Assembly (NCBI RefSeq): GCF_015553625.1
Contig: NZ_JADNGY010000001.1
Location: 178,159 to 242,158, forward strand
Direction of reading: 5' to 3'
Source: Streptococcus australis
GTDB taxonomy: Bacteria > Bacillota > Bacilli > Lactobacillales > Streptococcaceae
Length of the DNA: 64,000 nucleotides
Below, in pieces: positions 9,312-18,827 of the stretch. Below the pieces are notes generated by a model. The model saw only the letters and a list, made by a program, of their open reading frames with translations, did no database searches and was not told the origin of the DNA. A program made the position numbers and the translations under genes. Within the stretch, counting starts at the first letter, position 1; each line of letters starts with the position of its first letter.

Positions 9312-11393
9312 TTATGCTTCACCTTTAGCTTTTTTAATGATTTCTTCTTGTACTGATTTCGGTACATCTTCGTAGTGGTCAAATACCATCATGAAGGTAC
9401 CACGTCCTTGAGTTGCAGAACGAAGGACAGTAGCGTAACCGAACATTTCAGCAAGTGGTACATAAGCACGAACGATTTGGCTTGCACCGTGTGCTTCCAT
9501 ACCGTCTACACGTCCACGACGAGCAGTTACGTGACCCATAACATCCCCAAGGTTTTCTTCAGGAACTGTGATGGTTACAAGCATCATTGGTTCAAGGATA
9601 GCTGGTTGTGCTGATTTAGCTGCTTCTTTAAGAGCAAGAGATGCAGCGATCTTGAAGGCAGTTTCAGATGAGTCGACATCGTGGTATGAACCATCGTAAA
9701 GCTTCGCTTTCACGTCAACCATTGGGTAGCCAGCAAGAACACCGTTCGCCATAGATTCTTGAAGTCCTTTTTCTACTGCAGGGATGAATTCACGTGGAAC
9801 CACACCACCGACGATTGCATTTTCGAACTCGAATCCTTTTCCTTCTTCGTTTGGAGTAAATTCGATCCAAACATCACCAAACTGACCTTTACCACCAGAT
9901 TGACGTTTGAAGAATCCACGTGCTTGTGTAGAAGCGCGGAATGTTTCACGGTAAGATACTTGAGGAGCACCAACGTTTGCTTCAACCTTGAATTCACGTT
10001 TCATACGGTCAACAAGGACATCCAAGTGCAACTCACCCATACCAGAGATAACTGTTTCACCAGTTTCAGGGTTTGTTTCAACGCGGAATGTTGGATCTTC
10101 TTCAGCCAATTTTTGAAGGGCAATACCCATCTTGTCTTGGTCTGCTTTAGATTTAGGCTCAACCATCAATTGGATAACTGGTTCTGGAACTTCGATTGAC
10201 TCAAGGATAACTTTTGCTTTTTCATCTGTCAATGAGTCACCAGTTGTTGTATCTTTCAAACCAACAGCAGCTGCGATATCTCCAGAGTAAACTGTTTCGA
10301 TTTCCATACGAGTGTTGGCGTGCATTTGAAGGATACGTCCGATACGTTCACGTTTACCTTTAGTAGTGTTCAATACGTAAGAACCTGAGTTCAAGACACC
10401 TGAGTAAACACGGAAGAACGTCAAACGACCTACGAATGGGTCAGTCATGATCTTGAAGGCAAGCGCTGCAAATGGCTCTTCGTCAGATGCTGGACGTTCT
10501 ACTTGTTCGTCTGTATCTGGGTCGATACCTTTGATCGCTGGGATATCAAGTGGGCTTGGAAGGTAGTCAAGGACCGCATCCAACATCAATTGAACCCCTT
10601 TGTTCTTGAAGGCTGAACCACACAATACTGGGAAGAATTCAACATTGATAGTCGCTTTACGGATACCAGCTTTCAATTCTTCGTTAGTGATTTCTTCACC
10701 TTCAAGGTATTTCATCATCAAGTCTTCGTCAGTTTCAGCAACTGCTTCGACCAATTTTTCGCGGTATTCTTGAGCTTGTTCAAGGTATTCAGCTGGGATA
10801 TCTTCTTCAAGAATATCTGTACCAAGGTCGTTGGTGTAGATTTCAGCTTTCATCTTGATCAAGTCGATGATTCCACGGAAGTCATCTTCTGAACCGATTG
10901 GCAATTGGATTGGGTGAGCATTTGCTTGAAGACGGTCATGAAGAGTGCTTACTGAGTAAAGGAAGTCAGCACCGATTTTATCCATCTTGTTCGCAAATAC
11001 GATACGAGGAACTCTGTATTCAGTTGCTTGGCGCCAAACAGTTTCTGTTTGAGGCTCAACACCTGATTGTGAGTCAAGAACGGTTACAGCACCGTCCAAA
11101 ACGCGGAGTGAACGTTGAACTTCGATTGTGAAGTCCACGTGTCCTGGTGTGTCGATGATGTTTACACGAGTGTCTTTCCATTGAGCTGTTGTAGCCGCAG
11201 AAGTGATAGTGATACCACGTTCTTGCTCTTGCTCCATCCAGTCCATTTGTGACGCACCTTCGTGAGTTTCACCAATTTTGTGAATCTTACCAGTGTAGTA
11301 AAGGATACGCTCAGTTGTAGTTGTCTTACCAGCATCGACGTGGGCCATGATACCGATATTACGAGTTTTTTCAAGTGAAAATTCGCGTGCCAT
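9312..11393 (-). CDS. fusA: Elongation factor G
   Basis: GTPase that drives ribosomal translocation and, with RRF, recycling. The 693 residues start [20 protein letters not shown]. The G1 motif [10 protein letters not shown]2 region [10 protein letters not shown]3 DTPGHVDF and G4 NKMDK are present, followed by EF-G domains II-V. The frame extends upstream to 11489 but the extension is not family-like. The ATG at 11391-11393 has AGGAG upstream. It is the last gene of the rpsL-rpsG-fusA cluster, but an intrinsic terminator (11447-11474) and an extended -10 box lie between rpsG and fusA, so it probably has its own promoter. Confidence 0.99.
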   Translation of the reverse strand: MAREFSLEKTRNIGIMAHVDAGKTTTTERILYYTGKIHKIGETHEGASQMDWMEQEQERGITITSAATTAQWKDTRVNIIDTPGHVDFTIEVQRSLRVLDGAVTVLDSQSGVEPQTETVWRQATEYRVPRIVFANKMDKIGADFLYSVSTLHDRLQANAHPIQLPIGSEDDFRGIIDLIKMKAEIYTNDLGTDILEEDIPAEYLEQAQEYREKLVEAVAETDEDLMMKYLEGEEITNEELKAGIRKATINVEFFPVLCGSAFKNKGVQLMLDAVLDYLPSPLDIPAIKGIDPDTDEQVERPASDEEPFAALAFKIMTDPFVGRLTFFRVYSGVLNSGSYVLNTTKGKRERIGRILQMHANTRMEIETVYSGDIAAAVGLKDTTTGDSLTDEKAKVILESIEVPEPVIQLMVEPKSKADQDKMGIALQKLAEEDPTFRVETNPETGETVISGMGELHLDVLVDRMKREFKVEANVGAPQVSYRETFRASTQARGFFKRQSGGKGQFGDVWIEFTPNEEGKGFEFENAIVGGVVPREFIPAVEKGLQESMANGVLAGYPMVDVKAKLYDGSYHDVDSSETAFKIAASLALKEAAKSAQPAILEPMMLVTITVPEENLGDVMGHVTARRGRVDGMEAHGASQIVRAYVPLAEMFGYATVLRSATQGRGTFMMVFDHYEDVPKSVQEEIIKKAKGEA

Positions 11394-11429
11394 GAGGTTT
11401 TGTTCTCCTATATTTTTTATTTCTATACT

Positions 11430-11438
11430 ATTATAACA
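11430..11438 (-). promoter_or_regulatory. fusA extended -10 promoter
   Basis: Minus strand TGTTATAAT (TGN plus TATAAT), 37 bases before the fusA ATG and directly after a terminator hairpin. No clear -35 box. Confidence 0.6.
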
Positions 11439-11446
11439 TGATTTAA

Positions 11447-11474
11447 CAAAAACGGATAGGCAGGACCTACCCGT
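11447..11474 (-). terminator. Terminator between rpsG and fusA
   Basis: Minus strand ACGGGTAGG-TCCTG-CCTATCCGT (one G-T pair) followed by five T. It would end or attenuate the rpsL-rpsG transcript before fusA. A second hairpin-forming pair, CCGAGCT/AGCTCGG, lies nearer rpsG at about 11540-11575. Confidence 0.75.
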
Positions 11475-11661
11475 TCTCAGTGTTCTCATGTATGTGTTGG
11501 TTTCAACTTACAAATAAGTTGAATTGAACTAAAGAGCGGACCGAGCTCAATTGAACCCGGGCTAAAAGCTCGGAAAATAGATAAGCTTTCCTAGAATCTT
11601 TGATTCTGCGTCAAACTTCCTAATTTTCAGTCGCTTTTTTAACGCCCTCAGTATCTTATTC

Positions 11662-12132
11662 TTACCAGCGGAAGTGTGCGAAGGCACGGTTAGCTTCAGC
11701 CATACGGTGAGTGTCTTCACGTTTCTTAACAGCTGCACCAGTGTTGTTTGCAGCATCCAAGATTTCTTTAGCAAGGCGGTCAACCATTGTGTGCTCACCA
11801 CGTTGACGAGCGATTGTTACCAACCAACGAAGTCCAAGTGTTGTACGGCGTTCTGGACGAACTTCAACTGGGACTTGGTAGTTTGATCCACCAACACGAC
11901 GTGCACGTACTTCAAGTACAGGCATGATGTTTTCCATAGCTGTTTCAAATACTTCAAGTGCGTCATTTCCAGTAGCTTCTTTGATTTGCTCAAAAGCACC
12001 GTAAACGATTGAAGCTGCTGTACCACGTTTACCATCAAGCATAACGCGGTTGATAAGACGAGTAACTAGTTGTGAATTGTAAAGCGGATCTGGCAATACG
12101 TCACGTTTTGGAGCTCTATTTTTACGACTCAT
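11662..12132 (-). CDS. rpsG: 30S ribosomal protein S7
   Basis: S7 nucleates assembly of the 3' major (head) domain of 16S rRNA and contacts the E-site tRNA. The 156 residues begin [20 protein letters not shown] and contain [16 protein letters not shown] and the C-terminal [19 protein letters not shown], all typical. It lies 19 bases downstream of rpsL, in the same transcript. Confidence 0.99.
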   Translation of the reverse strand: MSRKNRAPKRDVLPDPLYNSQLVTRLINRVMLDGKRGTAASIVYGAFEQIKEATGNDALEVFETAMENIMPVLEVRARRVGGSNYQVPVEVRPERRTTLGLRWLVTIARQRGEHTMVDRLAKEILDAANNTGAAVKKREDTHRMAEANRAFAHFRW

Positions 12133-12151
12133 TTCTCTTTATCCCCTTTCC

Positions 12152-12568
12152 TTATGCTTTTTTCGGACGTTTAGTACCGTATTTAGAACGGCCTTGTTTA
12201 CGATCGTTAACACCTGCAGTATCAAGTGCACCACGGACGATATGGTAACGTACCCCTGGAAGGTCTTTTACACGTCCACCGCGAAGAAGCACCACGCTGT
12301 GCTCTTGCAAGTTGTGTCCGATACCTGGGATGTAGGCAGTAACTTCGATCAAGTTGCTCAAACGTACACGAGCGAATTTACGAAGGGCAGAGTTAGGTTT
12401 TTTAGGTGTCATAGTTCCAACACGAGTTGCTACACCACGTTTTTGTGGTGAAGAAACGTTTGTTTGAACTTTTTTATGACTGTTGTAACCAACGTTCAAA
12501 GCTGGTGATTTAGATTTTTCTACTTTTGATTTACGCGGTTTGCGAACCAATTGGTTAATTGTAGGCAT
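12152..12568 (-). CDS. rpsL: 30S ribosomal protein S12
   Basis: S12 lies at the decoding centre and controls translational accuracy. The 138 residues include [11 protein letters not shown], with the unaltered lysine at the classical streptomycin-resistance position, and the conserved [13 protein letters not shown] loop holding the second resistance lysine. The sequence therefore predicts no ribosomal streptomycin resistance. It is first of the rpsL-rpsG unit, with a strong promoter at 12705-12734 and a roughly 130-base leader. Confidence 0.99.
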   Translation of the reverse strand: MPTINQLVRKPRKSKVEKSKSPALNVGYNSHKKVQTNVSSPQKRGVATRVGTMTPKKPNSALRKFARVRLSNLIEVTAYIPGIGHNLQEHSVVLLRGGRVKDLPGVRYHIVRGALDTAGVNDRKQGRSKYGTKRPKKA

Positions 12569-12599
12569 CTACATTCTCCTGTGTTTTTTTATTTTTGGT

Positions 12600-12627
12600 G
12601 ATGATACACTTGGTGACAGCTATCATC
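12600..12627 (-). other. Hairpin in the rpsL leader
   Basis: GATGATA (12600-12606) pairs with TATCATC (12621-12627) around a 14-base loop that itself contains CACTTGGTG. It lies in the transcribed leader, 31 bases before the rpsL ATG. It could be an autoregulatory site for a ribosomal protein, but no known leader class was recognised. Confidence 0.4.
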
Positions 12628-12704
12628 TGTGTGTACTTTTGCAACATTTGTCAGCACGTCCCTGTACACTCTTGAGAGACCAAAAGTAAAAAGTACCGTC
12701 TATT

Positions 12705-12734
12705 ATTGTAACATAGCGGTACTTTCACTGTCAA
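12705..12734 (-). promoter_or_regulatory. rpsL-rpsG promoter
   Basis: Minus strand TTGACA (12729-12734), 18-base spacer, TACAAT (12705-12710). Confidence 0.8.
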
Positions 12735-12784
12735 GATTTTTTTCTCTTTTTTGCACGATTGCTTCTTCTTAAAACCGTGCTAAA

Positions 12785-13321
12785 TTATTGTTCATATTGT
12801 TGCGTTACAGCTGGAATTGTAGCATTCGAAACTTGAGGAACCTCATTGGACTGATATTGAGGGACTTCTGCTGGAACGACTTGTTGAGGTTGACCTGTTT
12901 GGCTAGCTTGATTCGTATCAGTTGATTGAGTATTCTGATTGGTCTGCATTCCGTAATAGTCTACAATGTACTGAATACGAGCTTGAAAGGCCTGTTTCTT
13001 TGTTTCGTCCTTCACTTTTTCCACGGCTTCTCGGGCAGCTGTTAAGGTTTCTTGGGTTGCAGTCGTTTCAAAATGAGCGACTGCCTTTTCTGCATCTTCA
13101 GCGATTTTCGCTTCCTCTTCTTCTTTTGCTTTTTTAGGGTCTTTCTTTTTAATAGGAAGAGAACCTGTCTTTTTGGCTTCTTGTTTCACCACTGTAACTT
13201 GGTCTGCAGAATTTTTTCGAACCGTATAAAGCCCACCGACAAGAACTCCTGTCAAGATGAATATCGTTGCCAATCGAAGCCATAGGGGGCTACGATCAAA
13301 ACGGTCTAAAATTGTTTTCAT
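12785..13321 (-). CDS. Small membrane-anchored coiled-coil protein, function unknown
   Basis: The 178-residue protein was not recognised as a named family. It has a short basic N-terminus, one transmembrane helix (about 16-34, LRLATIFILTGVLVGGLYTV), then a Lys/Glu-rich predicted coiled coil (about 45-120, including KKAKEEEEAKIAEDAEKA), then a Gln/Asn/Thr/Pro-rich low-complexity tail ending PAVTQQYEQ. This suggests a membrane-bound protein with an extracytoplasmic helical stalk and a disordered end. It lies 22 bases downstream of purR, so they may be co-transcribed. The pairing gives no clear functional hint. Confidence 0.75.
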   Translation of the reverse strand: MKTILDRFDRSPLWLRLATIFILTGVLVGGLYTVRKNSADQVTVVKQEAKKTGSLPIKKKDPKKAKEEEEAKIAEDAEKAVAHFETTATQETLTAAREAVEKVKDETKKQAFQARIQYIVDYYGMQTNQNTQSTDTNQASQTGQPQQVVPAEVPQYQSNEVPQVSNATIPAVTQQYEQ

Positions 13322-13343
13322 TTTCCTATCTCCCTCTCCAGAC

Positions 13344-14168
13344 TTAATCCTTATCGAAAATATTTCCGATTTCTACATCAATTTTATTTTCTGCTACATC
13401 AATGTTGGTTACACGTAGAAGTGACTTGTGATCAAATAAATCTTTACTTCTAGCCGAAGCATTGTCCGCAAAAATAGCGACTCCTGCTAACTCTGATTCA
13501 AACTCAGCTAAGAGGCTAACCATCCCACTGATAGTTCCCCCCCCTTTAAGGAAGTCATCGACAATCAAGACACGGCTGCCTGCTTTCAAACTGCGTTTGG
13601 ACAAAAACATTTTCTCAATCCGATCGCCACTGGAACCTGATACATAGTTCACACTGACCGTTGATCCTTCTGTAATTTTTAGATCTCGTCGCACAATGAC
13701 AAAGGGAACATTTAAGACATTGGCTACCGCGTTTGCTAATGGAACTCCCTTGGTTGCCACCGTCATAACAGCATCGATTTTTTGATCTCGAAAAGCCTTG
13801 GCAATAATGCGCCCAATATTATTTAGGATTTTTGGATTGCTCAACAAGTCTGAAAGGTAGATATAACCACCTGGTAAAATCCGATTGCTTTCTGACAATT
13901 GATTGCACAAGTTTTGGACAATTTCTCTTGAATCTGCATCCGAAATCGATGGTGTAAAGATGACCCCTCCACCTGCCCCAGTAAGAGTTTCAATGTGACC
14001 AATTTCCATCTCTTCAAAGGCCCGTTTAATAATGACAATGTCCTCAGAAATAGAGGATTTGGCAGATTCATATTTCTCCGCAAATGTATTTAAACTTGTC
14101 AATTCGTAGGGATGATTAATCAAGTAGTTCGAAATCACAACCATCCGCTCACTTCTTCTTAGCTTCAT
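13344..14168 (-). CDS. purR: PurR, purine operon regulator
   Basis: Lactic-acid-bacterial PurR works mainly as a PRPP-responsive activator of pur genes; the Bacillus homologue is a repressor. The 274 residues comprise an N-terminal winged helix (about 1-75) and a type I phosphoribosyltransferase-like domain with the PRPP loop VLIVDDFLKGGGT (about 199-211). ATG at 14166-14168. The preceding region holds a double TATAAT and an inverted pair of sequences close to the PurBox, so autoregulation is possible. Upstream neighbour yhaM ends 130 bases away. Confidence 0.97.
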   Translation of the reverse strand: MKLRRSERMVVISNYLINHPYELTSLNTFAEKYESAKSSISEDIVIIKRAFEEMEIGHIETLTGAGGGVIFTPSISDADSREIVQNLCNQLSESNRILPGGYIYLSDLLSNPKILNNIGRIIAKAFRDQKIDAVMTVATKGVPLANAVANVLNVPFVIVRRDLKITEGSTVSVNYVSGSSGDRIEKMFLSKRSLKAGSRVLIVDDFLKGGGTISGMVSLLAEFESELAGVAIFADNASARSKDLFDHKSLLRVTNIDVAENKIDVEIGNIFDKD

Positions 14169-14212
14169 TTTCTCTCCACATAGTTTTTTTATTGTATTAT
14201 ACCATATTATAC

Positions 14213-14252
14213 CAAAAAACGAACATTGTTAGTCTCACAACATTCGTTTTTG
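14213..14252. promoter_or_regulatory. Inverted PurBox-like pair that also resembles a bidirectional terminator
   Basis: AAAAACGAACATT (plus, 14215-14227) and AAAAACGAATGTT (minus, 14239-14251) form an inverted pair. The first matches the lactococcal PurBox AWWWCCGAACWWT at 12 of 13 positions. The same bases fold into an AACGAA/TTCGTT hairpin with T-runs on both sides, so it could terminate yhaM transcription on the minus strand. TATAAT boxes for purR follow immediately. The two roles may coexist. Confidence 0.55.
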
Positions 14253-14298
14253 GTTTTTTTACTAACAAACTAAGAGCAGGTTATTTAAGGCCAGTTTA

Positions 14299-15249
14299 TT
14301 AGGAATCTTTTAAATTTGGCTTATAGAAGGAGCGGTTGTCCAAGGCAAAAATCTTATTGGTCATTTCACCAGGGCCTACTAAAGCTAAGGCAGAAGTCAT
14401 CATCATCATTTCTGCATCTAGGTTATCAATCATATGGATGATTTCGGCTTCCATGATTTTTGGACGAACCGGGCTACCATATTCTAGTAGACCATGGTGA
14501 CTCAAAATCACATGGCGCAACACAATCACATCTTCTTTTTGATCGTCAATCTTTAACTCTTGTAAGACCTTGGTAATTTCTTCATCGATTAGAGCAATGT
14601 GCCCGATGAGGTTTCCTCGAACCGTATATTCCGTATTTTCAGGGCCTGAGAGTTCCAGTACCTTGGCAAGATCATGGAGCATGATGCCGGCATAGAGGAG
14701 ACTCTGGTTTAATTGAGGATACACCTGAGAGATGCTCTCAGCCAAACGAACCATGGTGGCTGTGTGATAGGCTAAGCCCGTCTCAAAAGCATGGTGGTTG
14801 GTTTTGGCCGCAGGATAAGAGTAGAACTCTTTGTCGTACTTGCTGTATAGCGCCCGCACCACACGTTGCCAAACTGGATTTTCTATTTTGAAAATCATCC
14901 CCGATAGGTAATCTTTCAAATCGACTGGATTTACCGGAGGCTTTTCCTTAAAGTCTGCTGGATTCGATGGCTCCCCACTTTGAGGCAACCGTAAGGTCAA
15001 CTGGTTGACCTGAGGCGTATTGTTGTAGACTTCCCGACGGCCACTCATATGAACCACGCGCCCAGCCTGAAATTGCTCCACATTATGTGACTGAGCATCC
15101 CACAATTTTCCTTCGATCGTGCCTGTCTCATCTTGGAAGACAAAGGCAAGATAATTCTTTCCAGCACGTGTCTGACGAACATCTGCTGACTTAATGAGGT
15201 AGAAACCTTCAAACAATTCGTCTTTTTTCATTTGATTAATTTTGACCAT
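14299..15249 (-). CDS. yhaM: 3'-5' exoribonuclease YhaM
   Basis: YhaM (Cbf1/CvfA-like) trims single-stranded RNA 3' ends by a few bases in Gram-positive RNA turnover. It has an OB-fold domain (about 15-95, GTIEGKLWDAQSHNVEQF) and an HD hydrolase domain with metal ligands in KTNHHAFETGLAYHT and AGIMLHDLAKV and the later HVILSHHGLLEYGSP. Several ATGs are possible. MVKINQMKKDELFEGF at 15249 is preferred because GGAG sits six bases before it. The start overlaps the end of rmuC by 14 bases, so the two are translationally coupled. Family length (about 315 residues) is met. Confidence 0.95.
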   Translation of the reverse strand: MVKINQMKKDELFEGFYLIKSADVRQTRAGKNYLAFVFQDETGTIEGKLWDAQSHNVEQFQAGRVVHMSGRREVYNNTPQVNQLTLRLPQSGEPSNPADFKEKPPVNPVDLKDYLSGMIFKIENPVWQRVVRALYSKYDKEFYSYPAAKTNHHAFETGLAYHTATMVRLAESISQVYPQLNQSLLYAGIMLHDLAKVLELSGPENTEYTVRGNLIGHIALIDEEITKVLQELKIDDQKEDVIVLRHVILSHHGLLEYGSPVRPKIMEAEIIHMIDNLDAEMMMMTSALALVGPGEMTNKIFALDNRSFYKPNLKDS

Positions 15250-16492
15250 CATCTTCTCCATCTTCTAAATTCAATAGGCTTGCTATATCTAGATTCTCTG
15301 ACGTTTCAATGTTTCGGAGTGTGCGCTCGATAGCATTTGTTCTTCGGTTTAAGAGGTCATCAATATTACCAGAGGCATGCTTCAACTGCCGTTGGGTCTT
15401 TTCTAAAACGCCTCCAAATTTTTGGAACTCCGTCTTGACGGATGCAAGGACCTTGCTAATATCATCTGCACTTCGTTGAATATTCAGGGTCTTAAATCCA
15501 ACCGATAGGGAATTCAACAAAGCTGAAAGCGTACTTGGCCCCGCGACGACGATCTGCTCCTCTCTTCGGAGGCGATCAAAGAAGGCTGGGTCGCGGACCA
15601 CTTCTGAATAGAGCCCTTCCGTCGGTAAAAAGAGAATCCCAAAATTAGTAGTGGCAGGCGGATAGAGGTATTTTTGATGAATGTCCTTGGCAAATTGTTT
15701 GATACTAGCCAATAGGAGTTTGCGACACCGTTCAATCTCCTCTTTCTCCCCACTTTCATAGGCTTCTTCCAGTCGGTAATAACCGTCCAGAGGAAACTTA
15801 GAGTCGATTGGCAGATAGACGTATTCCCCTCTGACCTGACCAGGCATCTTGATCGCATACTCGACACGTTCGCTGGAATGGGGGACTGTTACAAACTCTC
15901 TTTCGTATTGGGCGGGAGTTAGGATATCTTCGATGATCTGGCCGAGTTGGAGTTCTCCCATAATCCCACGGGTTTTGGTATTGGAGAGGACCTTATTGAG
16001 ACTTCCCACATCTCTAGCGACCGTCTGCATTTCCCCAAGACCTTTATTGACCGACTCCAATTGTTTGGAGACCGTCTCAAAAGAGGTTTGAAGACGACTG
16101 TGCAAGGTTTTTTCCAACTTTTCTTCGACCGTTTGACGCATCTGCTCCAACCGCAAATCATTGGAAGCTTGAATCTGTTGCATCCGCTCGTCCGTTTTGT
16201 CTCGGTTTTTAGTAAAATTCTCAGCAAGTTCTGCTCGTAAAGCAGTCGTTTGCTGATGCATTTCTGTCCGTAATTCCATAAGACGGTCACTGATCGCCAT
16301 CTCTATCTGCTGGCCAGTGATTTGCTGAGCTTGTCGCTCTCTCTCAAATCGGTAATCCAGCTGATCCGAAAGATGATCTTCTTGGTCCTCCAGTAAGTCA
16401 CGGACCTGTTTGTTATCAGCTATCCGTTGCTGGTAGAGCAAGAAGAGCAAGACAAGATTTCCCACTCCTAATACAAAAAGGATTAATTCCAT
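15236..16492 (-). CDS. rmuC: DNA recombination protein RmuC
   Basis: RmuC is a membrane-anchored nuclease-like protein that limits recombination at inverted repeats. The roughly 418 residues have an N-terminal transmembrane helix (ELILFVLGVGNLVLLFLLYQ), a long coiled coil (about 25-180) and the RmuC PD-(D/E)XK-like domain (about 185-370) with VYLPIDSKFPLDGYYRLEEA and FGILFLPTEGLYSEV. The frame can be read from a TTG at 16540, but ATG 16492 puts the membrane anchor at the N-terminus and directly follows the thiN stop. It is part of the thiN-rmuC-yhaM chain. Confidence 0.95.
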   Translation of the reverse strand: MELILFVLGVGNLVLLFLLYQQRIADNKQVRDLLEDQEDHLSDQLDYRFERERQAQQITGQQIEMAISDRLMELRTEMHQQTTALRAELAENFTKNRDKTDERMQQIQASNDLRLEQMRQTVEEKLEKTLHSRLQTSFETVSKQLESVNKGLGEMQTVARDVGSLNKVLSNTKTRGIMGELQLGQIIEDILTPAQYEREFVTVPHSSERVEYAIKMPGQVRGEYVYLPIDSKFPLDGYYRLEEAYESGEKEEIERCRKLLLASIKQFAKDIHQKYLYPPATTNFGILFLPTEGLYSEVVRDPAFFDRLRREEQIVVAGPSTLSALLNSLSVGFKTLNIQRSADDISKVLASVKTEFQKFGGVLEKTQRQLKHASGNIDDLLNRRTNAIERTLRNIETSENLDIASLLNLEDGEDDGQN

Positions 16493-16493
16493 C

Positions 16494-17159
16494 TTATTTC
16501 CCATCCTTGCTATAAATGATAAGGGCGTAGCCTCGATCAATGGTTAAGGTAATCGGCTGATTGATAAACTCGTTGGAACCATAAATAGCCTTTTTAAAAT
16601 AATTGGTCTGATTTAAGGGATACTTGGCTCCTTCAATCTGGATGAAAGCTCCCTCAACTGGCATAAAAGCTACATAGGTATAGCCTGCTATAGGCAGAAT
16701 GGTATGGTGGCCTGCTGGACGATAGCAGAGATAATTTTGTTGGTCCATCAAGTAAAGTTGCGACATAAAAGGTGCAATCTCTGGATCGCTGGGCAAAAAA
16801 ACGCTGGCCAAGTGGTGATCCAGGCGACCACCAAAGGCTCCAAAAATCAGAATGTCCGCTTGAGGCCAACCTTCTAACACTTCCTTAATCGCCAATTCCA
16901 GATCCGTATCATTTTTTTCTGGTACCGAAGTCCGTAATGCGTGAGCCGCAGATTGAATACTCTGGAATTCTTCTGGCTCGACCGAGTCAAAATCTCCAAC
17001 TGCTAAAGAAAGTTCCAATCCTTGCTCTAATAGGAAAAGGCAGCCTGCATCCACCCCGACATAAACATCCAAGTCTAGCGGAATGGTTTCCACTCGGCCA
17101 CCAGCTACAATCGCAACCTTAGTCTTGGATGGCTGCTCGAAGGGTTTGAACTCGTTCAT
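16494..17159 (-). CDS. thiN: Thiamine pyrophosphokinase
   Basis: It converts thiamine and ATP to thiamine diphosphate. Key segments are VGVDAGCLFLLEQGL, the catalytic-site AVGDFDSVEPEEF, PEKNDTDLELAI and FGAFGGRLDHHL, followed by the beta-sandwich thiamine-binding domain. The 221 residues carry about ten more N-terminal residues than usual. No other ATG or GTG is near, and GGAG precedes the ATG at normal spacing, so the 41-base overlap with rpe is probably real. Thiamine diphosphate is the transketolase cofactor, which may explain the pairing with rpe. Confidence 0.94.
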   Translation of the reverse strand: MNEFKPFEQPSKTKVAIVAGGRVETIPLDLDVYVGVDAGCLFLLEQGLELSLAVGDFDSVEPEEFQSIQSAAHALRTSVPEKNDTDLELAIKEVLEGWPQADILIFGAFGGRLDHHLASVFLPSDPEIAPFMSQLYLMDQQNYLCYRPAGHHTILPIAGYTYVAFMPVEGAFIQIEGAKYPLNQTNYFKKAIYGSNEFINQPITLTIDRGYALIIYSKDGK

Positions 17160-17778
17160 TCACATCTCCATTAAACACATAGGAACCTGCTACAAAGACG
17201 TTTGCCCCTGCTTCTTTCGCAGCGTGAATCGTCTTATCATCAATTCCCCCATCGACTTCAATATCGAAATCCAAGCCTTTTTCTTCACGTAATTGAACCA
17301 ATTGACGAATCTTATCCATAGTTTCTGGCAGGAAGGCTTGCCCACCAAATCCTGGGTTGACAGTCATGACAAGTACTTGGTCTACCAAGTTCAAGATGTG
17401 TTGGATACTTTCAACAGGGGTTCCTGGATTGATGACCACACTTGGTTTTACCCCTGCCAAACGAATTTTTTGAAGGGCGCCATGGATGTGTGGCGTCGCT
17501 TCGACGTGAATGCTAATGATATCTGCTCCGGCACGCGCAAACTCTTCGATATGTTGCTCAGGATTGGTAACCATCAAGTGGCAGTCAAACACTAGCTTGC
17601 TGTGAGGACGCATACTAGCAACTACACCAGCACCAAAGCTGATATTAGGCACAAAGTGGCCGTCCATCACATCGATATGGGCGTACTCCGCACCAGATAC
17701 TTCCAATTTCTTCAATTCACTTTCAAAATTTGCATAATCTGCACTCAAAATAGAAGGGGCTAATTTGTTTGTTTTCAT
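17119..17778 (-). CDS. rpe: Ribulose-phosphate 3-epimerase
   Basis: It interconverts ribulose 5-phosphate and xylulose 5-phosphate in the pentose phosphate pathway. This is a TIM barrel of 219 residues with APSILSADYANF, the metal-binding HIDVMDGHFVPN and VFDCHLMV, VMTVNPGFGGQ and the phosphate-binding EVDGGIDDKT. It lies 15 bases after rsgA. The 3' end overlaps thiN in a different frame. Confidence 0.98.
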   Translation of the reverse strand: MKTNKLAPSILSADYANFESELKKLEVSGAEYAHIDVMDGHFVPNISFGAGVVASMRPHSKLVFDCHLMVTNPEQHIEEFARAGADIISIHVEATPHIHGALQKIRLAGVKPSVVINPGTPVESIQHILNLVDQVLVMTVNPGFGGQAFLPETMDKIRQLVQLREEKGLDFDIEVDGGIDDKTIHAAKEAGANVFVAGSYVFNGDVNERVQTLRAAIQD

Positions 17779-17793
17779 ATTCTTCAGGTCTCC

Positions 17794-18672
17794 TTATTTG
17801 GGTAATTTTTTCGATACTTTTTTGTAGGTTTCTCGCTTATTTTCAATCTCGCTTAAGAACTGTAAGTAATTCTCATAGCGGAAGGAAGCTATGATCCCTT
17901 CCTCGACAGCAGGCTTAACAGCACAGGATGGTTCATGTGTGTGGGTACAAGTACGGAACTTACAAGCCTGGCTCACCTTGGCGATATCTGGAAAAGCATG
18001 ATTCAGATCTTCCGCATTATCGACTTCATAATCTAGAGAGGAGAAGCCAGGAGTATCCGCAATTTTGCCCCCATTGAGATCATAAAAGCTGACAGCTCGC
18101 GTCGTATGGCGGCCGCGTCCAAGACTGTCGGAGATTTCTCCTGTCTCTAGTTCCAACTCCGGAGCCAAGGTATTCAAGAGGGTGGATTTCCCCACTCCTG
18201 TTTGGCCCATAAAGACCGTCACCCGATCCTTCAAGAGAGGCAAGAGCTCTTCCTTGTCAGTGACAAAGTCATAGCCCATTTGACGATAGACTGCCTGGAA
18301 AGGAAGCATCTGAGCTGGATTTTCTAGTAAGTCCATTTTTGAAATATAGACAATCGGATGAATCACTTTTTGTTCCAAGAGGACTAAAAAGCGGTCCAAT
18401 AAATTAACATTAAAATCTGGCTCTTTGGCAGACATAATGACGACAGCCTGATCAATATTAACAATGGGTGGACGAACTAAGCTATTCTTTCTTGGGAATA
18501 TTTTTAAAATATAGCCTTCCGAATTTTCTTCGGCTGAAAATTCTACCTTATCTCCAACATAGGGAGTTTGTCCCTTTTTTCGGAAATTTCCTCGGGCGCG
18601 TGTTTGGTAAATTTCTCCCTCGCACTCCACATAATAAAAACCGGCCAAGGCTTTAACAATCGTTCCTTGCAA
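17794..18672 (-). CDS. rsgA: Ribosome small-subunit GTPase RsgA
   Basis: A circularly permuted GTPase that checks late 30S maturation. It has an N-terminal OB fold (about 1-65), G domain motifs in permuted order (G4 SKMDLL, G1 [13 protein letters not shown]3 DTPGF) and a C-terminal zinc module built from [16 protein letters not shown]. The 292 residues are normal. It is the first gene of the rsgA-rpe-thiN-rmuC-yhaM chain. No strong promoter was picked out in the 120 bases upstream. Confidence 0.98.
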   Translation of the reverse strand: MQGTIVKALAGFYYVECEGEIYQTRARGNFRKKGQTPYVGDKVEFSAEENSEGYILKIFPRKNSLVRPPIVNIDQAVVIMSAKEPDFNVNLLDRFLVLLEQKVIHPIVYISKMDLLENPAQMLPFQAVYRQMGYDFVTDKEELLPLLKDRVTVFMGQTGVGKSTLLNTLAPELELETGEISDSLGRGRHTTRAVSFYDLNGGKIADTPGFSSLDYEVDNAEDLNHAFPDIAKVSQACKFRTCTHTHEPSCAVKPAVEEGIIASFRYENYLQFLSEIENKRETYKKVSKKLPK

Positions 18673-18792
18673 CTAGCACTCCTTTAAAGTTAATACTACC
18701 ATTATATCAAAAAATATACGATAGCGCTTGCTGACTTGGAGATGAAAAAGAGGAAGTTATTTCATTTTTTTGAGTAAGATGCAGGCAAGGGG

Positions 18793-18821
18793 TTGTAAAC
18801 GTTTTCAGATAGGTTTATAAT
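18793..18821 (+). promoter_or_regulatory. Promoter with overlapping cre site, for the plus-strand CPBP gene
   Basis: TTGTAA (18793-18798), 17-base spacer, TATAAT (18816-18821). TGTAAACGTTTTCA (18794-18807) fits the cre consensus TGNAANCGNWNNCA at every fixed base and covers the -35 region, so CcpA repression is predicted. The gap 18673-18792 shows nothing else definite. Confidence 0.75.
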
Positions 18822-18827
18822 AGAGGA

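Noticed and set aside
11394..11489. Longer fusA frame with 32 extra residues
   Set aside because: The extension crosses the putative promoter and terminator; [12 protein letters not shown] is the conserved EF-G start.
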